A program made the translations under genes and the position numbers. Below, one piece after another: positions 1 to 9,686 of a stretch of 64,000 nucleotides of DNA (positions are counted from its first letter, which is position 1; the number at the start of each line of letters is the position of its first letter). Below the pieces are notes generated by a model. It searched no databases, was not told where the DNA came from, and saw only the letters and a program-made list of their open reading frames with translations. Source of the DNA: Paraburkholderia monticola (GTDB lineage Bacteria; Pseudomonadota; Gammaproteobacteria; Burkholderiales; Burkholderiaceae); contig NZ_LRBG01000012.1 in NCBI RefSeq assembly GCF_001580545.1, positions 1-64,000 on the forward strand. Reading direction: 5' to 3'.

Positions 1-11
1 AAAGTTGGTAG

Positions 12-410
12 GAGAGGCAAATCCGCAGTGCCGAGGATTCGGTGCAGATCGCGGGCGCTTACGAAGTGCACGGTTTACGCATGGTCGATCTGACCTTCGA
101 CGAACTCTCGAAGCAGCACATCCGCTACATGGTCGGCGGCCGCTCGCCGCTCGCGCACGATGAGCGTCTGTTCCGCTTCGAGTTTCCGGAGCGCCCGGGC
201 GCGCTGATGAAATTCCTGTCGTCGATGGCGCCGAACTGGAACATCAGTCTGTTCCACTATCGCAACCAGGGCGCGGACTACAGTTCGATCCTGGTCGGCA
301 TTCAGGTGCCGGAGAGCGACCATGCGGCCTTCGAGCGCTTTATCGAAACGCTCGGCTATCCGTGCTGGGAAGAAACGAAGAATCCTGTCTACCAGTTGTT
401 CCTTGGCTAG
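12..410 (+). pseudogene. ilvA: 3' fragment of biosynthetic threonine dehydratase (IlvA), apparently a remnant
   Basis: The frame encodes the C-terminal ACT-like regulatory region of IlvA: the block KQHIRYMVGG, then RLFRFEFPERPGALMKF, WNISLFHYRNQGADYSS and the typical end NPVYQLFLG. IlvA deaminates threonine to 2-oxobutyrate in isoleucine synthesis, and this region binds the isoleucine effector. Similarity seems to start near position 24 (IRSAEDS), but an in-frame TAG sits at 9-11, so the reading frame is not open to the left edge. The catalytic PLP domain is absent from what is visible. Either this is a duplicated, truncated copy, or there is a frameshift or assembly error at the window edge. 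The family assignment is firm; pseudogene status is inferred. Confidence 0.6.
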
Positions 411-536
411 TTGAACCTCGTTCAGCGGATTGGGGTTTACCTGAGGACGCGCCACATCGGTCTAGCAATGGGCTCGATCGTCCTAATCCTCGGAGAGCCC
501 CGTCAGCCAAGCGTTCTCGGCCAGCAAAGCCACTGA

Positions 537-1856
<1,320 letters not shown>

Positions 1857-1890
1857 TTGAGACGGTAGCCGCGCGACAGGATCAGGATCG

Positions 1891-2781
1891 CTAATTGATC
1901 GACAGGTCCCGATGCGCGGCCGCCTGAAATTCCTTGGGTGTGACGCCGGTCTGCTTGCGGAAATAGCGGCTGAAATAGGCCGCATCTTCAAAACCGAGCG
2001 CATGCGCGATCTGTTTGATGCTCGAGCCCGAGTACACGAGATCGCGCTGCGCCTCGCGTATCAACTGGTCGTTGACGAGCGACAGCGGTGAATGGCCGAG
2101 CTCCTCACGACAGATGCGGCCCAATTGCGCCGCGGTTACCCCAAGCTTTTCCGCGTAATAATCGATCGGCTGATGCTCACGCACGTGCGCGGCGATCAAC
2201 TCGCGTAGCCGTTTGATCTGCGCGGCGCGCCGGTCATTGACGGTCGCGCTCGCGCTCGATGCGGCATCGGTCAAACGCGCGACTTGCACAAAAAGTGCAA
2301 TCATTAGCGACATGCCCGCAGCGATATGGCCGCGCGCGCTGCCGCGAAATTCCTGCTCCAGCAAACCGAACAACGGCATCAACGTGCGCTCGCCGATGGC
2401 GGGCCTCACGGGAATCAGCGCGGGCCTTTGCAGCACCGGCACGAGGCCCGGCGACACCGCTTTCGAAATCGACTCCAGCGCGCGCTGCGCCGCGGTAATC
2501 ACGAGCCCGTCGATCTCCGGCGAAAACACGAAACCGTGCACCGTTTGCGCTGGCAACAGGATCAGGCATGGCGCTTCGATCGTGAGCTTTTCGCTTTCGA
2601 TCAGCACGTGGCCCGAACCGCTGCGGATATAGAGAATCTGCAACAACGCATCGTGCCGGTGGGCGGCGATCTGCCAGTGGTTCGGACGGCTGCGCTCGAC
2701 GATCCATTCGAAATTGAACGCGTCGTACCACGGCGGCCGCGCGGACTCTCCATACAAATCGTAGTTAGGGATATTCCTCAT
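1891..2781 (-). CDS. pobR: AraC-family regulator, PobR/PobC-like
   Basis: The 296-residue protein has an N-terminal cupin-type sensor half (HRHDALLQILYI, then PAQTVHGFVF) and a C-terminal double helix-turn-helix ending in the AraC signature FEDAAYFSRYFRKQTGVTPKEF. It is convergent with pobA and divergent from the operon at 2961. Family members next to pobA usually activate it in response to 4-hydroxybenzoate, so this is the leading candidate for pobA and perhaps for the divergent operon. The start at 2781 is supported by AGGAGAC upstream; the longer frame to 2892 is not. The specific PobR name is inferred from context. Confidence 0.8.
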   Translation of the reverse strand: MRNIPNYDLYGESARPPWYDAFNFEWIVERSRPNHWQIAAHRHDALLQILYIRSGSGHVLIESEKLTIEAPCLILLPAQTVHGFVFSPEIDGLVITAAQRALESISKAVSPGLVPVLQRPALIPVRPAIGERTLMPLFGLLEQEFRGSARGHIAAGMSLMIALFVQVARLTDAASSASATVNDRRAAQIKRLRELIAAHVREHQPIDYYAEKLGVTAAQLGRICREELGHSPLSLVNDQLIREAQRDLVYSGSSIKQIAHALGFEDAAYFSRYFRKQTGVTPKEFQAAAHRDLSIN

Positions 2782-2960
2782 GCGGTTTTGTCTCCTATGT
2801 TCGAATTGTCCTGCGATGCGCTGCCTTTGTCCAATTTCCAATCGAACCGCGTGGCTATACTTTTTTCCATCGAAGACGCGGTCGAATAACACAACTGGAT
2901 GAAGCCAGCTAAACGGAATTCGCCGCGATTGTGAACATCGGGATTCGGAGGACTAAGCAA

Positions 2961-3833
2961 ATGAATCAGCAACGAGATCGACGCGACGCACGCGGCCACA
3001 CGCAACACTGGCTCGGACTCGAAGGCCGCGTCTGCGTGGTGAGCGGCGCGGCGGGCGGCATCGGCAGTGCGATCGCTCAGGTGTTAGGCGCCACCGGCGC
3101 ACGCGTCGCGTTACTCGATCGCGATGAGGGCAAGTGCCGTGACGTCGCTCAAACGCTGAATGCGAGCGGTATCGAGGCGCTGGCGCTCGCCTGCGATATC
3201 GGTGACATCGATAGCGTGCGCGGCGCGGTGGGTGAGGTCGAAGCGCGCCTGGGTGTCGCCGATGTGCTGGTCAACAACGCGGGCCTGTTGCGCCCGGGCG
3301 GCATCGAGGAGATTGGGCTCGATGCATGGAACGCGATGCTGCGCGTGAATCTGACCGGCTACATGCTGTGCTCGCAGCAATTCGGTCAGGGCATGTTAAA
3401 GCGCGGCGCGGGGTCGATCGTGCATGTCGCTTCGGTGGCCGCGCATCATCCGCAAACCTATAGCGGCGCCTATAGCGCGGGCAAGGCCGGCGTGACGATG
3501 CTGTCGAAGCAGATCGCGGCGGAGTGGGGTGCGCGCGGCATTCGCAGCAATACCGTTTGTCCCGGCATGATCCGCACGCCGCTGTCCGCGGCGTTCTACG
3601 AGCACGGTGATATCGAACGTCGGCGCAGTGCGATGACGGCTAGCCGCCGGATCGGCGAGCCAAACGATATCGCCGACGTCGTCGCGTTTCTCGCGAGCGA
3701 ACGTGCCGCGTATGTTAACGGCGCGGAAGTCGTGGTCGACGGCGGTCTCGAAAGCATGCTGATGGACCTCGTGCCGCGTCCCGGCTTCGAAGCCAACCAG
3801 GCTGCGCAAGCGAGCCGCCAGGACCGCACTTAA
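2961..3833 (+). CDS. SDR-family oxidoreductase, first gene of catabolic operon
   Basis: The 290-residue protein is a classical short-chain dehydrogenase. It has the Rossmann motif GAAGGIG near residue 30, the NNAG motif, and the catalytic SxxH...YSGAYSAGKAG (Tyr-x-x-x-Lys). It probably oxidises or reduces an alcohol/ketone with NAD(P)H. It starts with ATG at 2961 after a clear GGAGG and is followed ten bases later by the flavoprotein gene, so it leads the operon 2961-8231. A possible -10 TATACT lies at 2856-2861. The long C-terminal tail after VVVDGGLES is slightly unusual. The substrate is unknown. Confidence 0.85.
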   Translation: MNQQRDRRDARGHTQHWLGLEGRVCVVSGAAGGIGSAIAQVLGATGARVALLDRDEGKCRDVAQTLNASGIEALALACDIGDIDSVRGAVGEVEARLGVADVLVNNAGLLRPGGIEEIGLDAWNAMLRVNLTGYMLCSQQFGQGMLKRGAGSIVHVASVAAHHPQTYSGAYSAGKAGVTMLSKQIAAEWGARGIRSNTVCPGMIRTPLSAAFYEHGDIERRRSAMTASRRIGEPNDIADVVAFLASERAAYVNGAEVVVDGGLESMLMDLVPRPGFEANQAAQASRQDRT

Positions 3834-3843
3834 GGAGGCCATC

Positions 3844-5631
3844 ATGACTCATGCAACACGCGGCACGACACTCACGTGTGACGTGCTCGTCATCGGTTCG
3901 GGCGCGGGCGGTCTGTCGACTGCGATCACCGCGCGCAAGCACGGCCTCGATGTCGTCGTCATCGAGAAGGAAGCGTTTTTCGGCGGCACGACTGCGTTTT
4001 CGGGCGGTGTGCTGTGGATTCCGGGCAACCGCCACGCGAAGAGCCATGGCGTCAGCGATACGCGCGAAGCGGCGCTGACCTATATGCGCAACGAAACCGG
4101 CGCGTTCTTCGATGCCGCCGCCGTCGACGCGTTCCTCGACACGGGCCCGGAAATGCTCGACTTCTTCGAACGCGAGACCACCGTCAAATTCGTGCCGACC
4201 TTGTATCCGGACTATCACCCGGACGTCGGCGGTGGCGTCGACGTTGGCCGCTCGGTGGTGGCCGCGCCGTTCGATGCGCGCGCGCTCGGCAAGGACATGA
4301 CGCGATTGCGTGCGCCGCTGAAGACGATCACGTTCATCGGCATGATGTTCAACTCGTCGAACGCGGACCTCAAGCACTTCTTCAATGCGACGCGCTCGCT
4401 CACGTCCGCGCTATATGTCGCCAGACGGCTCGCGAGCCATCTGAAGGATCTCGCGCTGTACCGGCGCGGCGTGCAGATCACGAGCGGCAACGCGCTCGCC
4501 GCGCGGCTCGCGAAGTCCGCGCTCAATCTGGGCATTCCGATCCATACGAACACGGCCGCTCGCGAGCTGACCGTGGCGAACGGCAGCGTGAGCGGCGCAC
4601 TCGTCGCGGGACCGCAAGGCGAAATGCGCATCGTCGCGCGACGTGGCGTGGTGCTCGCGTGCGGCGGCTTCTCGCATGACGTCGCGCGGATCGCTCGCGC
4701 GTATCCGCATCTGCGACGTGGCGGCGAACACGTGTCGCCGGTGCCGCGCGGCAATACCGGCGACGGCGTCGGCATGGCCGAACGTCTCGGCGCGCAGGTG
4801 GCGATCCGCTATCCGCAGCCGGCCGCATGGATGCCGGTGTCGCGCGTGCCGATGCGCGACGGCAGCGTCGGCGTGTTTCCGCATCTGGTGGATCGCTACA
4901 AGCCTGGCGTGCTCGGCGTGACGCGCGCGGGCAAGCGCTTCACCAACGAAGCGAACTCGTATCACGACGTGGGCGCCGCGATGATCGAGGCCTGCGCGAG
5001 CGAACGCGAAACCGCGATGTGGCTGATCTGCGATCACGCGACGATCCGCAAATACGGGCTCGGTTATGCGAAGCCGGCGCCCGTGCCGCTCGGTCCGCTG
5101 CTGCGCAACGGCTATCTGAGCACGGGCCGCACGCTCGCGGAACTCGCGCGCAACGCGGGTCTCGACGGCGCGGCGCTCGAAGCGACCGTCGAGCGCTACA
5201 ACGCGGACGCGCTGCGCGGCGAAGATCGCGAGTTCGGCCGCGGCACGACGTCGTTCAACCGCTATCTCGCGGACCCGGAGCACAAGCCGAATCCGTGCGT
5301 CGCGCCGATCGGCGACGGTCCGTACTACGCGCTCAAGGTGGTGATGGGCGATCTCGGCACCTTCGACGGCATCACGACGAACGTCAGCGGCGAAGTGCTC
5401 GATGCGAAAGGCGCGCCGATCGCGGGCCTGTACGCGGTCGGCAACGATCGCGCGAGCGTGATGGGCGGCAACTATCCGGGCGCGGGTATCACGCTCGGGC
5501 CGATCATGACGTTCGGCTATATCACCGGGCGCCATCTCGCGGGCGTCGACGTGAAGAGCACACAGAGCGCAACCAACCCGAACGACGCGGACACCCGCGC
5601 ATCCGCAACCGTATTGAGGACGGGAACATGA
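3844..5631 (+). CDS. FAD-binding dehydrogenase, 3-ketosteroid-delta1-dehydrogenase-like
   Basis: The 595-residue flavoprotein belongs to the FAD_binding_2 (fumarate reductase/KstD) superfamily. It has the dinucleotide motif GSGAGG at 18-23, the GGTTAFSGG stretch near residue 47, GPYYALKV late in the protein, and a C-terminal block GLYAVGND...GGNYPGAGITLGPIMTFGYITGRH typical of ketosteroid delta1-dehydrogenases. Such enzymes desaturate cyclic ketones. AGGAGG precedes the ATG, and its stop overlaps the next start as ATGA, indicating translational coupling with the NIPSNAP gene. The true substrate (steroid, terpenoid or other cyclic ketone) cannot be read from the sequence. Confidence 0.85.
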   Translation: MTHATRGTTLTCDVLVIGSGAGGLSTAITARKHGLDVVVIEKEAFFGGTTAFSGGVLWIPGNRHAKSHGVSDTREAALTYMRNETGAFFDAAAVDAFLDTGPEMLDFFERETTVKFVPTLYPDYHPDVGGGVDVGRSVVAAPFDARALGKDMTRLRAPLKTITFIGMMFNSSNADLKHFFNATRSLTSALYVARRLASHLKDLALYRRGVQITSGNALAARLAKSALNLGIPIHTNTAARELTVANGSVSGALVAGPQGEMRIVARRGVVLACGGFSHDVARIARAYPHLRRGGEHVSPVPRGNTGDGVGMAERLGAQVAIRYPQPAAWMPVSRVPMRDGSVGVFPHLVDRYKPGVLGVTRAGKRFTNEANSYHDVGAAMIEACASERETAMWLICDHATIRKYGLGYAKPAPVPLGPLLRNGYLSTGRTLAELARNAGLDGAALEATVERYNADALRGEDREFGRGTTSFNRYLADPEHKPNPCVAPIGDGPYYALKVVMGDLGTFDGITTNVSGEVLDAKGAPIAGLYAVGNDRASVMGGNYPGAGITLGPIMTFGYITGRHLAGVDVKSTQSATNPNDADTRASATVLRTGT

Positions 5632-5966
5632 GTCAGGGCAAACCTTTCGTCGATCATCGCATCTACACGATCCGTCCGCGCGGCATGGCGGAATTCATCG
5701 ACGTCTTCGACCGGCTCGCGATGCCGATTCAGCTCAAATACCTGGGCGCGCCCGTCGGCTTCTATATGAGCGATATCGGCGCGCTGAACCAGGTCGTGCA
5801 TCTGTGGGGCTACGAGAGCATCGCCGATTACGATCAGCGCCGCACCGCGCGCGATGCCGATCCGGAGTGGCCCGCCTATCTGCAGGCGTCCGCGCATCTG
5901 ATCGTCGCACAGGAGAGCCGCATCATCAGGCGCGTCGAGTTCAGCACGCTGGCGAGGCTGCGCTAG
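5628..5966 (+). CDS. NIPSNAP-family protein
   Basis: A 112-residue protein with the NIPSNAP pattern HRIYTIRPRGMAEFIDVFD at the N-terminus and a second half rich in aromatic residues (VVHLWGYESIADYDQRR). The fold is a small dimeric alpha/beta barrel. Bacterial members often sit in degradation operons, but few have a defined activity. It overlaps the flavoprotein gene by four bases and lies 25 bases before the second SDR, so it is probably a structural or catalytic partner in the same pathway. Function is otherwise unknown. Confidence 0.8.
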   Translation: MSQGKPFVDHRIYTIRPRGMAEFIDVFDRLAMPIQLKYLGAPVGFYMSDIGALNQVVHLWGYESIADYDQRRTARDADPEWPAYLQASAHLIVAQESRIIRRVEFSTLARLR

Positions 5967-5991
5967 CCGCGGCTTCGAGGGGGAGACAGAG

Positions 5992-6771
5992 ATGAACGAA
6001 CCGGCAGCACGCGTGGCCATCGTCACGGGTGGCGCGAACGGCATCGGCTGGGCTTGCGCGCAGCGTTTCGCGCGCGACGGCTACTGCGTGGTCATCGCCG
6101 ATCTGAACGCTCAGCGCTCGTGCGAGCGCGCCCACGAGTTGGGCCCGGCGCATCTTGGCGTGGGCGCGGACGTCGCCGTCGAAGCCGACGTTCGCGCGTT
6201 GATCGACGCATGCGTCGAGCGCTATGGGCGAGTGGACGTGCTCGTCAACAACGCGGGCAATAGCGATCAGCCGCACCCGACCGTCGAGCAGAACGTCGAC
6301 GCTTTCGACCGGCTGCTCGGCATACATCTGCGCGGGACCTTCGTCGCGTGTCGCGAAGCGGGCCGCGTGATGCTCGTGCAGCGCAGTGGCGCGATCGTCA
6401 ACCTCGGATCGATCGCGGGACTTGCCGGTATTCCGGCGCGCAATGCGTACGGCGCGGCCAAGGCCGGGATCGCCGCGATGACGCGTTCACTCGCCTGCGA
6501 ATGGGCACGCGACGGCATTCGCGTGAACGCAGTCGCGCCCGGCTATGTGGCGACCGAACTCGTCGAAACGCTCAAACGCAATGGCCAGATGAACGTGCGG
6601 TCGATCGAGAAGCGCACGCCGATGGGACGCCTCGCGCGTCCCGAAGAAATCGCCAACGCGATCGGCTTTCTCGCCTCCGACGCGGCGAGCTATATCACCG
6701 GCACGGTGCTGAGCGTCGATGGCGGCTGGCACGCCTATGGCGCGGCCGACGACCAGGCACGCATGGACTGA
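5992..6771 (+). CDS. SDR-family oxidoreductase, second in catabolic operon
   Basis: The 259-residue short-chain dehydrogenase has TGGANGIG near residue 12, NNAG, the active-site Ser in NLGSIAGLAG and the catalytic pair in NAYGAAKAG, then the usual C-terminal TGTVLSVDGGW. A GGGGAGA stretch precedes the ATG. Two different SDRs in one operon suggest successive redox steps on a ring or side chain around the flavoprotein reaction. The substrate is not known. Confidence 0.85.
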   Translation: MNEPAARVAIVTGGANGIGWACAQRFARDGYCVVIADLNAQRSCERAHELGPAHLGVGADVAVEADVRALIDACVERYGRVDVLVNNAGNSDQPHPTVEQNVDAFDRLLGIHLRGTFVACREAGRVMLVQRSGAIVNLGSIAGLAGIPARNAYGAAKAGIAAMTRSLACEWARDGIRVNAVAPGYVATELVETLKRNGQMNVRSIEKRTPMGRLARPEEIANAIGFLASDAASYITGTVLSVDGGWHAYGAADDQARMD

Positions 6772-6822
6772 GCAATTCGAACAAGAAGAAAAAACCCCTC
6801 GTCACTTCAAGGAGACATCGCA

Positions 6823-6852
6823 ATGAACCAGCTGAAAGGAGCCCGCCCATGA
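6823..6852 (+). CDS. Nine-codon upstream ORF coupled to the MFS transporter gene
   Basis: ATG at 6823 is preceded by AAGGAG at 6809-6814 and reads MNQLKGARP before a TGA that overlaps the transporter start as ATGA. The mini-ORF itself contains the transporter's Shine-Dalgarno (AAAGGAG). The arrangement fits translational coupling or a leader peptide controlling transporter synthesis. It is a reading of the sequence only; a chance ORF is possible. Confidence 0.4.
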   Translation: MNQLKGARP

Positions 6853-8231
6853 GCCGCTCCGAACGCAATATCGATGTGCAGGCCTTTATCGACGGGCAGC
6901 GCTTTTCGCCCTTTCAATGGACGATTCTCGTGCTGTGCTTCCTCGTCGTCGCGGCCGATGGTTTCGACACCGCCGCGGTCGGCTTCATCGCGCCGTCGCT
7001 CGTGCAGCAGTGGGGGATCGCGCGCAGCGCGCTCGGCCCGGTCATGAGCGCGGCGCTGGTGGGACTCGGCATCGGCGCGCTCGCCGCGGGACCGTGCGCG
7101 GACCGGCTCGGCCGCAAGACGGTGCTGGTGCTGTCGGTGTTCTTTTTCGGACTGTGGAGCCTCGCGGCAGCGCGTGCCACCTCGATCGAATCGCTGACCT
7201 TGCTGCGCTTTTTCACCGGCCTCGGTCTCGGCGCGGCGATGCCCAACGCGGTCACGTTGATGTCCGAGTACGCGCCCGCCCGAATTCGCGCGGTCGCGGT
7301 CAATGCGATGTTCTGCGGCTTCTCAGGCGGTCTCGCGATCGGCGGCCTCGCGTCCGCGTGGCTGATTCCGCATTTCGGCTGGCCGAGCGTGCTGGTGGCG
7401 GGCGGTGCCGGTCCGCTCGTGTTGACCGCGCTGCTGATCCTTCTGCTGCCGGAATCGGCGCAATTTCTCGCGGTGCGCAAGCGGGCCGATCAACGGATCG
7501 CGCGGATTCTGCAACGCATCGCGCCCGCCGAGCGCTTCGAGGGCTGCCGCTTTTTCGCGGTCGACGTGCGCCGCGATACGGGTGACAGCCGCGCGCAGTC
7601 GGCGCTTGCGATCGTGCTGTCGGCGCGTTACCGCTTCGGCACGCTGATGCTGTGGCTCGCCTATTTCATGGGACTGCTGATTTATTACCTGTTGACCAAC
7701 TGGTTGCCAACGCTGTTCAAGGACACCGGTTTCTCGGGCGAAAAAGCCGCGTTGATGACCTCGCTGTTTCCGCTCGGCGGCATCCTCGGGAATCTGTGCG
7801 TCGGCTGGGTGATGGATCGCTTCGCCGGACATCGCGTAATCGCGTTCACGTACATGGCGGTCGGCGCGCTCGTGTTGCTCGTGGGGCAGGGCGTCGGCCA
7901 TCAGGTCTGGCTCGGCACGCTGATTTTCCTCACCGGCACGGTTGCGACCAGCGCGGTCACCTCGATGTCGCCGCTCGCGGCGAGCTTCTACCCGACCCGG
8001 GCGCGCGCGACAGGCGTTGCGTGGATGCTGGGGATCGGCCGCATCGGCGGCGTGGCGGGCGCGCTCGTCGGCGCCGCGTTGATGGGGCTCGGCTGGCAGT
8101 TCGGCGCGGTGTTCAGCCTGCTCGCGGTGCCAGCTGTGATCGCGGCGGGCGGCGTGGTGCTGACGATGCGGCGCGCACCGCTCGAGCAAACATCAGCCGA
8201 TGAAAAGGTCGGCGCCGTCGCGATCGAATGA
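6849..8231 (+). CDS. MFS transporter, aromatic acid:H+ symporter (AAHS)-like
   Basis: The 460-residue inner-membrane protein has twelve predicted hydrophobic segments. The first contains the AAHS-type DGFDTAAVGFIAPSL, and the loop after helix 2 reads GPCADRLGRK. AAHS carriers (PcaK, BenK and relatives) import aromatic or cyclic acids by proton symport. As last gene of the operon it probably brings in the compound handled by the flavoprotein and SDRs. The ATG at 6849 follows AAAGGAG; the long in-frame extension from 6348 lies inside the preceding SDR gene and was rejected. Confidence 0.9.
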   Translation: MSRSERNIDVQAFIDGQRFSPFQWTILVLCFLVVAADGFDTAAVGFIAPSLVQQWGIARSALGPVMSAALVGLGIGALAAGPCADRLGRKTVLVLSVFFFGLWSLAAARATSIESLTLLRFFTGLGLGAAMPNAVTLMSEYAPARIRAVAVNAMFCGFSGGLAIGGLASAWLIPHFGWPSVLVAGGAGPLVLTALLILLLPESAQFLAVRKRADQRIARILQRIAPAERFEGCRFFAVDVRRDTGDSRAQSALAIVLSARYRFGTLMLWLAYFMGLLIYYLLTNWLPTLFKDTGFSGEKAALMTSLFPLGGILGNLCVGWVMDRFAGHRVIAFTYMAVGALVLLVGQGVGHQVWLGTLIFLTGTVATSAVTSMSPLAASFYPTRARATGVAWMLGIGRIGGVAGALVGAALMGLGWQFGAVFSLLAVPAVIAAGGVVLTMRRAPLEQTSADEKVGAVAIE

Positions 8232-8294
8232 GCGCTCAACGCTACATCCGGATGCGCCGGCGCGCGGTGAAAACGCGCGACGACTCACGACGAC

Positions 8295-8543
8295 TCACGA
8301 CGTCCGAAGCAACGTCATTTCGTTGTGCAGCAGCGCGAGCAATTCGTCGTCGGATGGCCGGGTGCCCCAATGGCGCGCGCCGGCCACCGACGCGATCGCC
8401 ATCCACGAATGCGGGGGAAACCATTCACGCAGCAGCGTGCCGTCCTGGCGCAGGCACAACTGGCCGGTCAGCTCGCTGTATTCGGCGCAGATCTGCGCGC
8501 CGTCGACTTGCGCCGTTACTCGTCTCGGATCATTGCGTAGCAC
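8295..8543 (-). CDS. Small hypothetical protein, 82 aa
   Basis: I do not recognise this family. The frame has a GTG start at 8543 preceded by AGGAG with seven-base spacing, which favours it over the longer reading to 8588. The product is soluble-looking, with two Cys in the first half (QICAEYSELTGQLCL) and a Trp-rich middle (REWFPPHSWMAIA). It converges on the MFS gene and lies 75 bases downstream of the His-rich secreted protein gene. Confidence 0.5.
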   Translation of the reverse strand: MLRNDPRRVTAQVDGAQICAEYSELTGQLCLRQDGTLLREWFPPHSWMAIASVAGARHWGTRPSDDELLALLHNEMTLLRTS

Positions 8544-8618
8544 GTCGTCGCTCCTGTCGAAGGGGTGGCGCGATTGCCTGCGCGACACGGTGGCGTCGAC
8601 GACGCCACCTGGGGTCGA

Positions 8619-9002
8619 TCAATGGTCATGCCCGTGATCGTCATGCCCATGACCGTGCCAGCCATTGTCGTGCCAGTCGCCGTGCGGGCCGCGCCCTTCA
8701 CGCGCCTCGCGCCAATCGTCGTGATGACGTTCCCACTCGCGACGTTCCCAATAGCGGTGACCATCGTAGTAGCGCTCGCCGTACCAGCCCGGCGCGACCA
8801 CGACCGCGGGCGGCGGCGCATACACGGGTGCGGGCTGCACGTAGACGGGCGGCGGAGCCTCGACCACGGCGGGCGCGACCGCAATGCCCGGCAGGCCGAT
8901 GTTCACGCCGACATCGACGTGCGCGAAAGCGGCCGATGATGCGCCGATCGCGAGACCCGCGATCAGCGTCGACGATAGCCAGCGGTTGCGTGAATGACTC
9001 AT
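8619..9002 (-). CDS. Secreted proline- and histidine-rich small protein
   Basis: The 127-residue product starts with a clear signal peptide (about residues 1-28, ending SSAAFA-HV). It continues with a Pro/Val/Ala-rich stretch (PPPVYVQPAPVYAPPP) and a Trp/Arg/Glu/Tyr segment, and ends in a histidine-rich tail, HGHGHDDHGHDH. Similar proteins are common in Burkholderiaceae without known role. The tail could bind Ni, Zn or Cu in the periplasm; that is inference. It lies next to a tiny His-rich lipoprotein on the same strand. Confidence 0.75.
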   Translation of the reverse strand: MSHSRNRWLSSTLIAGLAIGASSAAFAHVDVGVNIGLPGIAVAPAVVEAPPPVYVQPAPVYAPPPAVVVAPGWYGERYYDGHRYWERREWERHHDDWREAREGRGPHGDWHDNGWHGHGHDDHGHDH

Positions 9003-9070
9003 GATTGTTCTCTGTGTGGATGTCTGTAGTGGAATGAAGAGCCGTGCGCTTATCGCTCGCTATGACCCGT

Positions 9071-9187
9071 TCAATAACGTTCGTAGTAATGGTCGTGATG
9101 CGGATGATCGTCCGGGACGACGATGCAACCGCTCAACGCGCCGCCGAGCGTGGCGGCAAGAATGACTAGTGCGAGAATTTTTTTCAT
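9071..9187 (-). CDS. 38-residue lipoprotein with His-rich tail
   Basis: A short gene starting at 9187 after AGGGAGCA. It encodes a lipoprotein signal peptide (MKKILALVILAATLGGALSGC) with the lipobox LSGC, so the mature part begins at Cys21 and is only 18 residues. That part contains HPHHDHYYERY. This looks like a small membrane-anchored metal-binding or envelope peptide. The clear Shine-Dalgarno and perfect lipobox support it despite its size. It is 68 bases upstream of the other His-rich secreted gene, so the two may be co-transcribed. Confidence 0.7.
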   Translation of the reverse strand: MKKILALVILAATLGGALSGCIVVPDDHPHHDHYYERY

Positions 9188-9686
9188 GGTGTTGCTCCCT
9201 GGAATCTCTGATGCGAGTGCCTGTCGTGCGAAGCGTTCATGTGAACCGCTTTCGTTTGAACCGAACTCTACTGACCAGCGCGATTACCGGTGTGTTTGTG
9301 TGTAACAGGACGTGTCGATTGGAACTCGCGTCGATACATGGATGCGAGCGCGTCGGAGGAAGAGGAGGGGCGCCGGGTGTTGCGAGTCGAAATGCCGGGC
9401 GAGTGTCGTGTGCGAGGGCAAACCCTTGAACGCGCTATGAAAAAAAACACCTTCAAAGGCGAGCGATGCGTCGATGCAAAGCGTAGGTTCGGCGCATCGA
9501 TTGCTCAAAAAAGCAGCGAATCGAATTTCGCCTTGGGTATGCCGCACAGATACATTCGGTTGCAGACTGAGCGATGAGGCACGTGATGCGCTCGCGCGAG
9601 CATGATGGAAAGACGCTACAGCAGTAGCGTCATCAGCTTCTCTTAAGCTTCGATCAGGTAGGTAAAGCGCATTGCGCGCGCACCAC
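9188..9686. other. Intergenic stretch, no gene recognised
   Basis: About 500 bases between the lipoprotein gene and the IclR gene. An open frame at 9290-9577 has no Shine-Dalgarno and an amino-acid make-up unlike neighbouring proteins, so it is not called. An A8 run occurs at 9440-9447. A promoter for the lipoprotein pair must lie at its left end but I cannot pin it down. Confidence 0.5.

Noticed and set aside
6348..6848. N-terminal extension of the MFS transporter
   Set aside because: It lies inside the upstream SDR gene in another frame and is Arg-rich noise.
9290..9577. 95-codon frame in the gap before the IclR gene
   Set aside because: No ribosome site, no recognisable family and a composition unlike real neighbours.
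9640..9650. CTTAAG hexamers at 9640-9650 and 10567-10572 as further PmrA boxes
   Set aside because: Neither has a second half-site at five-base spacing.
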